The notes beneath the pieces were generated by a model. That model searched no databases. It was given only the letters and a program-made list of their open reading frames with translations, and was not told the origin of the DNA. The position numbers and the translations under genes were made by a program. Positions 16,670-24,933 of a DNA stretch of 64,000 nucleotides are shown in pieces. Position 1 is the stretch's first letter. The number at the start of each line of letters is the position of its first letter. This DNA comes from an uncultured Chloracidobacterium sp. (lineage in GTDB: Bacteria; Acidobacteriota; Blastocatellia; Pyrinomonadales; Pyrinomonadaceae), in the NCBI GenBank assembly GCA_937941715.1, contig CALDGX010000232.1:1-64000 (forward strand), written 5' to 3'.

Positions 16670-17749
16670 ATGACTCGAGTTACAAAGATCAAGATCGTCG
16701 TCGTTGCTGTGGGCATCATGCTTTCGGCAATTGTTTTCACCGGTGGCCGTTCGTCGGCCCAAACTCAGGTTGAGACCGCCGGGCAAAAATTTAAGAACAT
16801 CAAGGTCCTCAACGACATGCCTGCCGACCAGATGGGACAGGTGATGAACATCATGTCCGCGAGCCTCGGCGTTGACTGCAAAATGTGCCACGTCTCCAAC
16901 GACAAGGACTTTGAAAAGGACGGCATCGATCACAAGGACATTGCCCGCAAGATGATCAAGATGACCTGGGAGATCAACAAGACATTTTTCGAGGGCAAGC
17001 CCGAAGTGTCATGCAACACGTGCCACGTCGGTCATGAACGCCCGGTCGCACTCCCCAGCCTTTTGCCGCCGGCCCCGCCGGTCGAACGTCCGAAACAGCC
17101 CGCGGTCAAGCCGACCGTCGATGAGATATTGGCAAAGTACGAAACTGCTCTTGGCGGCAAAGACGCGCTCGCCAGGGTCAAATCACGCTACATCAAGGCG
17201 AACCGCGTTGAACCTGACGGCAAGACCGTTGAGCCCGAGGAAATATGGCTCAAGGGCGGTAAATACCGCTCCGAGACTAAGTACGGCGATTATCTCGTGA
17301 CCGAGCTTTTCGACGGTAAGGACGCTCGTAAGCTTGGCAATACGGAGGCGATCGAACTCAAGGCGTTTGAGGCCGAACAGATGAAACGCGATGCGCAGCT
17401 ATTTGCGAACCCGGACATCAGATCGATCTATGCCAAGCTCGATTTTCGCTTTTTAAACCGAATCGACGGCCGCGAAGTTTACATGGTCACCGCCACAACG
17501 GCCGATAATAGACGTGAGCAGCTGGTCTTTGACGTGCTCACCGGCCAGCTCGTGCGCCGGGTCGCCTCGGCCATGACCGTCATCGGGCAGTTTCAGTATC
17601 AGGTCGATTACAGCGATTACAAGGACCTGGGCGGGGTCAAACTGCCCGCTTCGACGCGTTTTGCGATGCCGGGAATTACCTGGACGCGAAAGATCGTCGA
17701 GGTCAAGAACAACACGGTCGATGACGCTAAATTTACGTCACCCAAGTAA
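16670..17749 (+). CDS. Exported dihaem cytochrome c (reaction-centre cytochrome type)
   Basis: A 359-residue exported protein with a signal peptide (IVVVAVGIMLSAIVF...SSAQ). There are two haem-c sites: CKMCH near residue 69 and CNTCH near residue 117. Methionine-containing helices lie upstream (MGQVMNIMSASLGVD; MIKMTWEINKTFFEG), as in the photosynthetic reaction-centre cytochrome subunit family, but with two haems instead of four. After a Pro-rich linker (about 127-145), residues ~148-359 resemble a lipoprotein-carrier (LolA-like) beta domain (LGGKDALARVKSRYIK, VEPEEIWLKGGKYR, FLNRIDGREVYMV). Such proteins are common in non-phototrophic Acidobacteria. It is probably periplasmic electron transfer; the partner is unknown. 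Confidence 0.8.
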   Translation: MTRVTKIKIVVVAVGIMLSAIVFTGGRSSAQTQVETAGQKFKNIKVLNDMPADQMGQVMNIMSASLGVDCKMCHVSNDKDFEKDGIDHKDIARKMIKMTWEINKTFFEGKPEVSCNTCHVGHERPVALPSLLPPAPPVERPKQPAVKPTVDEILAKYETALGGKDALARVKSRYIKANRVEPDGKTVEPEEIWLKGGKYRSETKYGDYLVTELFDGKDARKLGNTEAIELKAFEAEQMKRDAQLFANPDIRSIYAKLDFRFLNRIDGREVYMVTATTADNRREQLVFDVLTGQLVRRVASAMTVIGQFQYQVDYSDYKDLGGVKLPASTRFAMPGITWTRKIVEVKNNTVDDAKFTSPK

Positions 17750-17767
17750 AAGACAAGAGGAAGATCA

Positions 17768-18637
17768 ATGTCAAGAATCATTAAATCCGGCCTGATACAG
17801 GCCCATAACGTCGCTCCGGCCGATGCTCCGATCGAACAGATCAAAAAGGCTAACATCGACCATCAGATGAAGTTTGTCGAGGAAGCGGCCCGTCAGGGCG
17901 TCCAGTTGCTCTGTTTTCAGGAGATATTTACAACTCCATATTTCTGTGCCGAACAGACCACGCGTTGGTACGAGGCGGTGGAACGCGTCCCGGACGGCCC
18001 GACGGTAAAGCTGATGCAGGACGTCGCCAAACAGTTCGGCATGGTCATCGTCGTGCCGATCTACGAAGAAGAGCAGGCAGGTGTCTATTACAACACCGCG
18101 GCCGTTATCGATGCTGACGGCAAATATCTAGGCAAATACCGCAAGACCCACATTCCGCACGTCGCACCGGGTTTTTGGGAGAAGTTCTATTTCCGTCCGG
18201 GCAATCTCGGCTATCAGTGCTTTGACACCGCGTTCGCGCGCATCGGCGTCTATATTTGCTATGACCGTCATTTCCCCGAGGGGGCTCGCTGCCTCGGCCT
18301 AAACGGCGCCGAGATAATCTTTAACCCTTCGGCGACGGTCGCGGGACTGAGCGAGTACCTATGGAAGCTCGAGCAGCCGGCACACGCCGTCGCCAACGGC
18401 TATTTCGTCGGTGCGATCAATCGCGTCGGCACCGAGGCTCCGTGGAACATCGGCGAATTTTACGGCCAGAGCTATTTCTGTGATCCGCGCGGCCAAATGC
18501 TCGCCGTCGGCAGCCGCGACCAGGACGAACTCGTCGTTGCCGACCTCGATATGGACAAGATCCGCGAGGTCCGCAACACGTGGCAGTTTTTCCGCGATCG
18601 CCGGCCCGACCTCTACGGCCCGATCATTGACGATTAA
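17768..18637 (+). CDS. Beta-ureidopropionase (nitrilase superfamily)
   Basis: A 289-residue carbon-nitrogen hydrolase. The catalytic triad is visible: Glu in LLCFQEIF, Lys in KYRKTHIPH and Cys in YICYDRHFPEG. The family-specific ending NRVGTEAPWNIGEFYGQSYF (key part APWNIGEFYGQSY) and the whole locus support N-carbamoyl-beta-alanine / N-carbamoyl-3-aminoisobutyrate hydrolysis to the beta-amino acid, CO2 and ammonia, the third step of the pathway. N-carbamoylputrescine amidase is the closest alternative. A good RBS (AGAGGAAG) precedes the ATG. It lies 18 nt after the cytochrome gene and 5 nt before an exported protein gene. Confidence 0.9.
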   Translation: MSRIIKSGLIQAHNVAPADAPIEQIKKANIDHQMKFVEEAARQGVQLLCFQEIFTTPYFCAEQTTRWYEAVERVPDGPTVKLMQDVAKQFGMVIVVPIYEEEQAGVYYNTAAVIDADGKYLGKYRKTHIPHVAPGFWEKFYFRPGNLGYQCFDTAFARIGVYICYDRHFPEGARCLGLNGAEIIFNPSATVAGLSEYLWKLEQPAHAVANGYFVGAINRVGTEAPWNIGEFYGQSYFCDPRGQMLAVGSRDQDELVVADLDMDKIREVRNTWQFFRDRRPDLYGPIIDD

Positions 18638-18642
18638 CATTT

Positions 18643-19434
18643 ATGAATAACGTCCTGAAAATTGCCGTCGTTTCGGCCGTATTTCTTTTGACCACACTGG
18701 CGGTTTCGGGCCAGTCGGCGGCAAAGATCGAGAACGAACTGATGGTCCACGTTCGTGCGATCAAAAAGTACTCGGCTTATGGGCCGATCCGCGATTACGA
18801 ACGGTTGGCGAAGGAGAATACGGCGCTGAAGAAAAAGCTGCTTCGCTATGCAAAGCGCCCCGCGACGCTAAAGTACGGTTTCCCGAAACTCGGCAAGGCG
18901 ATCTTTATGTCGACCTCGTCGGACGGCAAGTTTCGGATATACACATGGGACACGGAAGAGGGCGGGACGATGCACTCGTTCGAAAGCGTCTATCAGTATG
19001 TTGGCACCGGCGGCCGCGTCTTTTCCAAGAGCTTCCCGACCGAAGATGGCGACGCCGGTGCATTCGTTACGGACATTTTTACGCTCAGCACATCGAGCGG
19101 GCCGGTCTATCTCGCCAGGTTTTCGGCGATCCTTGCGACGGCTCATTCGTATCAGTCGATCGACTTGTTCAAGATACGCGGCGATTCGCTCGATAACCGC
19201 GTAAAGCTGATAAAGACGAACGAAGGCCTAACGAACACGCTCGGGTTTGAGTACAATTTCTTTTCGGTCGTCGACCGCAAAGAACGGCCGTTAAAGCTGA
19301 TACTTTACGATGCCGCGACCCGCTCGATCAGGCTGCCCGTTGTGATCGTAGACGATAAAGACCCGCTGGGGCGGGTCACGAACAAGTTTATTACTTATAG
19401 ATTCAACGGAGCCTACTTTGTCCGCGTCCGCTAG
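18643..19434 (+). CDS. Exported protein of unknown function
   Basis: A 263-residue protein with a clear signal peptide (IAVVSAVFLLTTLAVSGQ, cleavage near residue 24). It has a helical N-terminal stretch rich in Lys/Glu (to about residue 75), then a beta-rich part with SSDGKFRIYTWDTEEGGTMH (key part GKFRIYTWDTEEGG) and alternating strand patterns to the C-terminus (ITYRFNGAYFVRV). No cysteines or catalytic motif stand out. I do not recognise a family. The gene is tightly packed between beta-ureidopropionase (5 nt) and preT (18 nt), so it is probably co-expressed with them, but nothing shows a role in the pathway. Confidence 0.7.
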   Translation: MNNVLKIAVVSAVFLLTTLAVSGQSAAKIENELMVHVRAIKKYSAYGPIRDYERLAKENTALKKKLLRYAKRPATLKYGFPKLGKAIFMSTSSDGKFRIYTWDTEEGGTMHSFESVYQYVGTGGRVFSKSFPTEDGDAGAFVTDIFTLSTSSGPVYLARFSAILATAHSYQSIDLFKIRGDSLDNRVKLIKTNEGLTNTLGFEYNFFSVVDRKERPLKLILYDAATRSIRLPVVIVDDKDPLGRVTNKFITYRFNGAYFVRVR

Positions 19435-19452
19435 GCGCCGCACGCATTGCTT

Positions 19453-20775
19453 ATGGAAAGATCTTATTGCTCACCGCTCGATATCACCCAGATCGAGAAC
19501 AACTTCTCGGAGATAAACCCGGCAATGAGCGCCGCCGAGGCAATGCAGGAGGCGAGCCGCTGTCTGTATTGCTACGACGCTCCGTGCATCAAGGCATGTC
19601 CGACCGGCATCGACGTTCCGTCGTTTATCAAGAAGATAGCAAGCGGCAACGTGACCGGCTCGGCCCGTACGATATTTGACGCAAACCCGATCGGAGCGAG
19701 CTGCGCACGAGTTTGCCCGGTCGAGGTGCTGTGCGAAGGTGCGTGCGTGGAAAAGACGTTGATCAATAAGCCTATCGAGATCGGGCGGCTGCAGCGGTTT
19801 GCGACGGACTTTGCAATTGCCGCCGGTAAGCAGCTTTTTGAAAAGGGCGAACCTAATGGAAAGTCGGTCGGCATCGTCGGGTCAGGCCCGTCGGGGCTGT
19901 CGTGTGCGACCTATCTTGCACGTCTCGGCTACGCCGTTACGGTTTACGAACGCCGAGCTGAGGCCGGCGGCCTCGACACGTACGGGATGGCCGAATACAA
20001 GATGCCGAAGAGCGTCTCACAGGCCGAGGTCGAACAGGTCAGGAGGCTGGGCGTCGAGTTCAGGCTTAACACGGCGGTCGGCACTGATGTAAGTTTTGAC
20101 GATTTGCGTTCATCGCACGACGCGATATTCCTCGCGGTCGGACTCGGTGATACCAACAAACTGAACATTCCCGGCGAAGACCTCGATGGCGTTATTGACG
20201 CACTGCATTTCATCGAACGGATCAAAACCCGCGATTGGAAGTCTGTACCGCTCGGCCGCAATGTCGTCGTCCTAGGTGCGGGCAATACGGCTATCGATGC
20301 CGTGACGCAGGCAAAACGGCTCGGTGCCGCCAAGGTCACGCTCGTCTATCGCCGTACGGAAAAGGACGCGCCGGCATACGATTACGAGATGGAACTCGCC
20401 CGCAAGGACGGCATCGAGTTCATGTGGCAGACATCGCCTGTCGAGATCCTCGGCGATGGACGCGTTTCAGGAATGCGTGTCACCGACGCCGCCGGCCTCG
20501 TGAGCGAGATCGAGTGTGATCAGGTCATCAAAGCCATCGGGCAGCAAAAAATGGTGTCGTTTTTTGCCGATATAGCCGGCATCGCCGTCGACGATAAAGG
20601 CCGCGTAATCGTCAACGAAAAGATGCAGACATCGGACCCCAAGGTCTTCGCCGGCGGCGACTGCGCCAACGGCGGGGCCGAGGCCGTCGACGCTTCGCAA
20701 ATGGGCAAAATGGCCGCGATCGGCATTCATGCTTCATTGACAGGAGAGCAAGTGACGTTCGCGGGGGCTAAGTAA
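19453..20775 (+). CDS. preT: NAD(P)-dependent dihydropyrimidine dehydrogenase, PreT subunit
   Basis: About 440 residues from the ATG at 19453; a TTG two codons earlier is also possible. This flavoprotein subunit carries electrons from NAD(P)H to PreA for reduction of uracil/thymine. The N-terminus has the iron-sulphur domain of the GltD/DPD family with cysteines in CLYCYDAPCIKACPTG and CARVCPVEVLCEGAC. The FAD site is GIVGSGPSGLSCATYLA (about residue 140), and the NAD(P)H site is VVVLGAGNTAIDAVTQAKRLG (key part GAGNTAID). The C-terminus has VFAGGDCANGGAEAVDA. Glutamate synthase small subunit is the usual confusion, but the pairing with preA 0.7 kb downstream settles it. An unrelated lipoprotein gene lies between the two subunits. 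Confidence 0.9.
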   Translation: MERSYCSPLDITQIENNFSEINPAMSAAEAMQEASRCLYCYDAPCIKACPTGIDVPSFIKKIASGNVTGSARTIFDANPIGASCARVCPVEVLCEGACVEKTLINKPIEIGRLQRFATDFAIAAGKQLFEKGEPNGKSVGIVGSGPSGLSCATYLARLGYAVTVYERRAEAGGLDTYGMAEYKMPKSVSQAEVEQVRRLGVEFRLNTAVGTDVSFDDLRSSHDAIFLAVGLGDTNKLNIPGEDLDGVIDALHFIERIKTRDWKSVPLGRNVVVLGAGNTAIDAVTQAKRLGAAKVTLVYRRTEKDAPAYDYEMELARKDGIEFMWQTSPVEILGDGRVSGMRVTDAAGLVSEIECDQVIKAIGQQKMVSFFADIAGIAVDDKGRVIVNEKMQTSDPKVFAGGDCANGGAEAVDASQMGKMAAIGIHASLTGEQVTFAGAK

Positions 20776-20795
20776 GAGTTTTGATATCTGATTGA

Positions 20796-21482
20796 ATGGG
20801 ATTAAGACAATCTATAATCAAACTGGTTTTGCTCGGTTTGGCGGGTTGTTTCCTTGCTTGCTCGGAACGCGTTACGAACGGACAGGACCTGCCTCCTCCG
20901 CCAACAGTCCATAAGAAGTCAGTGTCATTTGAACAGCAATTGGAGACTTTTAAGAAGCTTGGGTTTACTCTAAACCCGACAATAAGCGTTGCGGACGTCG
21001 ATCGGTGGGGAGAAAAAAAAGAGTTCGACACGCCGCCGTTTATGATGTTGTATATTACCCTCGGTCAGACTATCGAACGAGAACCTTGGACACCACTTAC
21101 TGACCGAGTTTGGGATTTCGACATGGAAGCAATTGAAGATCATGGTGCATATGTAGACATAATGAAGAACCTTGAGCGAATAACTCGCGGTGAATTGAAG
21201 TTCAGCAGTCTTAAGGATTATGTCGATCTAGAAAATAAAAAGGCGTGGGTTTCATTTTCGGTTCGTGGAAAAGCATATAAATGGAATTTGAAGGTCGATA
21301 ACGATTGGGCAGATACTCAACTCTTCACGAATGTTGTTGAACTTACGAAAATCCTAAAGACTAAAGGTCGTTTTACATACTTCGACACCGGTGGACAAGA
21401 TGCTGTAATAGGTTTTGAAACCCCCGAGTCGCGGGACGCGATCGTTAATGCAACCGGGCTTAAGATAGAATGGCTGAACTAA
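20796..21482 (+). CDS. Predicted lipoprotein of unknown function between preT and preA
   Basis: A 228-residue protein. The N-terminus is a short basic part, a hydrophobic run (LVLLGLAGCFLAC) and a cysteine near residue 17-22 that could be a lipobox (LAGC or FLAC), so it is probably a lipoprotein. The rest is a mixed alpha/beta protein with no motif I recognise (TPPFMMLYITLGQ, RVWDFDMEAIEDHG, FTYFDTGGQDAVIGFE). Its DNA is visibly richer in A+T than preT and preA (many AAA, ATA, TTA and AAT codons), so recent arrival between two genes that are normally adjacent is plausible. The stop is 4 nt before the preA ATG, so transcription through it is needed for preA. Confidence 0.68.
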   Translation: MGLRQSIIKLVLLGLAGCFLACSERVTNGQDLPPPPTVHKKSVSFEQQLETFKKLGFTLNPTISVADVDRWGEKKEFDTPPFMMLYITLGQTIEREPWTPLTDRVWDFDMEAIEDHGAYVDIMKNLERITRGELKFSSLKDYVDLENKKAWVSFSVRGKAYKWNLKVDNDWADTQLFTNVVELTKILKTKGRFTYFDTGGQDAVIGFETPESRDAIVNATGLKIEWLN

Positions 21483-21486
21483 TACT

Positions 21487-22731
21487 ATGGCAGATCTAAC
21501 TACATATTTTGCGGGTATTAAATCTCCAAACCCTTTCTGGCTCGCGTCGGCGCCGCCGACGAATATGGGCTCGATGATCGAGCGTGCGTTTGACGCCGGG
21601 TGGGGTGGCGCCGTTTGGAAGACGCTCGGCGAACCGATCACCAACGTGTCGTCGCGGCTTGCCGGGCTCGATCAGGGGCCGACGCGGCTCATCGGGCTGA
21701 ATAATATCGAGCTGATCACTGATCGTCCGCTCGAGGTCAACCTCAAGGAGATGGCCGACTGTAAGCGGAAATATCCGAACCACGCCGTCATCGCCTCGCT
21801 GATGGTCGAGTCAAAAAAGGAAGCGTGGCAGGAGATAACCAAGCGTACTCAGGACACGGGCTGTGACGGTTTTGAGCTCAATTTTGGGTGTCCGCACGGT
21901 ATGTCTGAGCGCGGTATGGGAGCCGCGATGGGCCAGGTGCCCGAGTACACCTGCATGGTCACTGAGTGGGTCAAGGAGGTTGCGACGGTGCCCGTCATCG
22001 TCAAACTCACGCCCAACGTCACAAACATCGTCCCGCCGGGTCGAGCTGCTCAGAACGGCGGTGCCGACGCCGTGTCGCTGATCAACACGATCAACTCGGT
22101 GATGGGCGTCGATATCGACACGCTCATCCCGTACCCGAACGTCAACGGAATGGCGGCCCACGGCGGATATTGCGGCACGGCCGTCAAGCCGATCGCCCTC
22201 AACATGGTCTCGGAGCTTGCCCGCGACGCCGAATTCAATATTCCGATCTCGGGCATCGGCGGTATCAACACGTGGCGCGACGCGGTCGAATTTATGCTCC
22301 TGGGCGCCGGCTCGGTCCAGGTCTGCACCGCGGTCATGCACTACGGCTACCGCATCGTCGAAGATATGATCGACGGCCTTAATAACTACCTCGACAGCAA
22401 GGGGCACGCGTCCGTCAATGAGATCGTCGGCAGATCGGTCGGCCGCGTGACCGATTGGGGCAATCTTGATCTCAACTACATCGTCAAAGCTCACGTCAAC
22501 GAAGACAAATGCGTCCGATGCAACCTTTGCTACGTCGCGTGTGAGGACGGGGCCCATCAGAGTTTCGAATTTGTCGAATCAAACGGACACCGTTACCCGC
22601 GCGTGATCGAAGAGGAATGTGTCGGCTGCAACCTGTGTGCACTGGTCTGCCCTTCGCCCGGAGCAATCACCATGGAACGCCGCGATGACGGTTCGTCACC
22701 GCAATCTTGGCGCGAGCGAACCGGCACTTAA
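21487..22731 (+). CDS. preA: NAD(P)-dependent dihydropyrimidine dehydrogenase, PreA subunit
   Basis: A 414-residue FMN/iron-sulphur catalytic subunit that reduces uracil and thymine to the 5,6-dihydro forms, the first pathway step. The dihydroorotate-dehydrogenase-like barrel shows SPNPFWLASAPPT (here KSPNPFWLASAP), FELNFGCPHG, KLTPNVTNI, NTINSVMG and the FMN-phosphate loops SGIGGI and LGAGSVQVCTA. The C-terminus carries two [4Fe-4S] motifs: CVRCNLCYVAC and CVGCNLCALVCP. In the loop after NFGCPHGMSERGMG the position that is Cys in mammalian DPD (LACGQ) appears to be Met (AAMGQ); other bacterial PreA proteins also lack Cys there, as I recall. It pairs with PreT. Confidence 0.93.
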   Translation: MADLTTYFAGIKSPNPFWLASAPPTNMGSMIERAFDAGWGGAVWKTLGEPITNVSSRLAGLDQGPTRLIGLNNIELITDRPLEVNLKEMADCKRKYPNHAVIASLMVESKKEAWQEITKRTQDTGCDGFELNFGCPHGMSERGMGAAMGQVPEYTCMVTEWVKEVATVPVIVKLTPNVTNIVPPGRAAQNGGADAVSLINTINSVMGVDIDTLIPYPNVNGMAAHGGYCGTAVKPIALNMVSELARDAEFNIPISGIGGINTWRDAVEFMLLGAGSVQVCTAVMHYGYRIVEDMIDGLNNYLDSKGHASVNEIVGRSVGRVTDWGNLDLNYIVKAHVNEDKCVRCNLCYVACEDGAHQSFEFVESNGHRYPRVIEEECVGCNLCALVCPSPGAITMERRDDGSSPQSWRERTGT

Positions 22732-22921
22732 CGCCGCCGTGGCTCCGGAGATCGTTACGGTGAGCAATGACTGATAAGTTTTTGTGTCGATCGGGGAGCT
22801 TAAATCCACGGCGGCGGCAAATCGGCAGGCGAAGTTCGTGAGACGCCCTGAACTAATAATATTTCCCGAGTCACCCCACGATTCTCGACAATTGCAGCCG
22901 GGAATCGACAAGGAGAAGATC

Positions 22922-23767
22922 ATGCTAAAGAAAATCTTACTTTCGAAGTTCAACGGAATCGCAGCCATTGCGTTACTTCTAACAACATTCGTTTGCTTGG
23001 CACAGACCACCAAGCCGGCCGGACCTAAATTCGACACGGCGGATTTCGCCGTCAAAGCAGAGCTCGCCGATTGGCTCGTTCGTTACGACATGGTTGCGTG
23101 GAAGACCACCGACGTCGTTGTGACCGAAGATAAGGCAGAGATCGCAAAAATGGGAACCGAGTGGTTTTGTTTTGAAGATGAAAAGGGTCTTTGGCACGCG
23201 GTTTACGGGAAATATGCCGACGGTCGGTACGATGTTGTTTTTCATTATACGATGGACACGTCGGGCAAGATCACAAAGATCGTGTCGAAGATAGATCAGG
23301 GTTTTCTCGATACCCACGCTAAGTCTCTGGTAACTGCAAAAAAACAACTGGAAACCAAGCTTCCGGCAAATGCCCCTCGATTCAATCAGTACATTCGGCG
23401 AAATCCCGATAAGACTTTCGACGTATGGATGTTTCCTGCGTTTCAATCAAACGGAGTTGCGGTGTACGGCGGGGAGGGTGTGTATAAGATCGACGCGACC
23501 GGCGGCAAGATCGTTGCCGACACGAGCTATTTTCAAGACAATTTCCGGGGGTTCAAATCGGCTCCACCGCGTGAGATCTGGCTGAATTACACCGAGATCG
23601 AAAAGCCTACATTGGGGTCCGTGTTCTTTGTATGGTATTACAAGGAGTATTTTACAAAGATATTCATTGATAATTCGAAAAGCACGAGTACCGCAGTTAA
23701 AACTGGCAACGGATATCTTTGGGTTAACGTAGAAAAGGACGAAACAAAAGACACAAAACCCAAATAG
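22922..23767 (+). CDS. Exported protein of unknown function
   Basis: About 281 residues from the ATG at 22922, chosen because AAGGAG (22910-22915) lies just before it and a signal peptide follows (FNGIAAIALLLTTFVCLAQ). An open frame reaches upstream to 22784 but lacks these signs. The mature protein is alpha/beta-rich with GTEWFCFEDEKGLWHAVYGKY (key part EWFCFEDEKGLWHAVYG) and DVWMFPAFQSNGVAVYGGEG; no family recognised. It ends with a charged tail (VEKDETKDTKPK). It is the last gene of the long + strand run and faces the TPR gene on the other strand 50 nt away. Confidence 0.68.
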   Translation: MLKKILLSKFNGIAAIALLLTTFVCLAQTTKPAGPKFDTADFAVKAELADWLVRYDMVAWKTTDVVVTEDKAEIAKMGTEWFCFEDEKGLWHAVYGKYADGRYDVVFHYTMDTSGKITKIVSKIDQGFLDTHAKSLVTAKKQLETKLPANAPRFNQYIRRNPDKTFDVWMFPAFQSNGVAVYGGEGVYKIDATGGKIVADTSYFQDNFRGFKSAPPREIWLNYTEIEKPTLGSVFFVWYYKEYFTKIFIDNSKSTSTAVKTGNGYLWVNVEKDETKDTKPK

Positions 23768-23816
23768 GAATTGCGATCCAATCGTACAAATAGATTTACT
23801 GATCAACCCATTGAGA

Positions 23817-24875
23817 TCAAGGTGCAACGCCGAGTTTTTTCAAAGCGTCCTTTGCCCCTTGATGGTTCGGATTCATCTTTAATGCTGACCGAAAGTCGGC
23901 GATCGCCTTATCTTTGCTTCCAAGTCGTACCTGCGTCATGCCCCGAAGATAATAATCGTCGGAGTTGGCAGCGTTGCGTTTCATCACGTGGTCGAAATTA
24001 AAGAGGGCAGTATAGAGTTTCTGAGACTGCTGCGGATTGCTGTCGTAGGCCATCAATGCCGCGAGCCCGCGAAATCTGTAAGCATCGACATTTTCGGCAT
24101 CATGATCCAGCACCTGATTGAAATATCGTATTGCTTCGTCATAGTTCTTTGCGTTGATCGACCGCTGGCCTTGTTCGATCAGGCTTTTGATCTCGGCCGG
24201 ACTGGCGGGTTTTCCGGCGGCAGTCCCCAACGAGCTGTTGCTCGAGATCTTTGACATGCCGTTCTCCAGAGCATCAACAAAGACCTGCACAAAGTAACCG
24301 CGCGACATCGGCTTGTCGGGATATATCGGCTTGAGAGTCGCGGGCCCAAAGATACACTTCAGCGAATTGATCACTTCGGCGGAGCTCATAACATCTCCGA
24401 CAGCTTTTGGGTCGGGACAATTCGTCGGGAACAGCTCGTCAAACCGGCTGTTCAGCATTCCGGTCCTGGACGCTACTGTACGCAACTGCACGACACCGCT
24501 TTGCCTGATGGTTCGATAAGCGACCGGCGAAAGGTCGAGTTTCGGCATAAACTTTTTGTTTTCTGTCAGTCCCGCGATGCCAAATTTTTCGATCAATATC
24601 TGCAGGTCCTTGTACCAAAAGTCGTCCGGTTTGACGTCTGTGACCTGCGTTACGGCCGTCAGCGTCTCTGCAGTCGCCCAGGTGTAAACCGGCGGCTTCA
24701 TTGCCGGCGTAGCGGACGGTGTCGGCGACGGGGCCGCTTTCGGCTGGTATACCGGCGGGGTTGCTGACGGGCGGTAAACCGGGCTCTGTCCGCTCGCCGC
24801 GGCTGCCGAAAAAGCAACAAAAAGCACAATTCCAAACGACATTGATGATCGGAGTTTGAACGAGAATAAGCTCAT
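23817..24875 (-). CDS. Exported TPR protein with SLH-like region
   Basis: A 352-residue protein with a signal peptide (FGIVLFVAFSAAAASGQ), then a Pro/Ala/Tyr-rich segment (PVYRPSATPPVYQPKAAPSPTPSATP). Next come two stretches resembling S-layer-homology modules (FWYKDLQILIEKFGIAGL; IYPDKPMSRGYFVQVFVDAL, key part PDKPMSRGYFV). The C-terminal third has three TPRs (KNYDEAIRYFNQVLDHDAENVDAYRFRGLA; the last is KAIADFRSALKMNPNHQGAKDAL, shortened here as KAIADF...NPNH). It is probably periplasmic or cell-envelope bound. Partners are unknown. It is single on the - strand, downstream of the GH9 gene by 58 nt, and may be the second gene of that unit. Confidence 0.72.
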   Translation of the reverse strand: MSLFSFKLRSSMSFGIVLFVAFSAAAASGQSPVYRPSATPPVYQPKAAPSPTPSATPAMKPPVYTWATAETLTAVTQVTDVKPDDFWYKDLQILIEKFGIAGLTENKKFMPKLDLSPVAYRTIRQSGVVQLRTVASRTGMLNSRFDELFPTNCPDPKAVGDVMSSAEVINSLKCIFGPATLKPIYPDKPMSRGYFVQVFVDALENGMSKISSNSSLGTAAGKPASPAEIKSLIEQGQRSINAKNYDEAIRYFNQVLDHDAENVDAYRFRGLAALMAYDSNPQQSQKLYTALFNFDHVMKRNAANSDDYYLRGMTQVRLGSKDKAIADFRSALKMNPNHQGAKDALKKLGVAP

Positions 24876-24933
24876 ACTTTTCTGTACACCATTTTAACAG
24901 CCTAACCCTGATCCCGTGGCAGGTTAGCGAATT

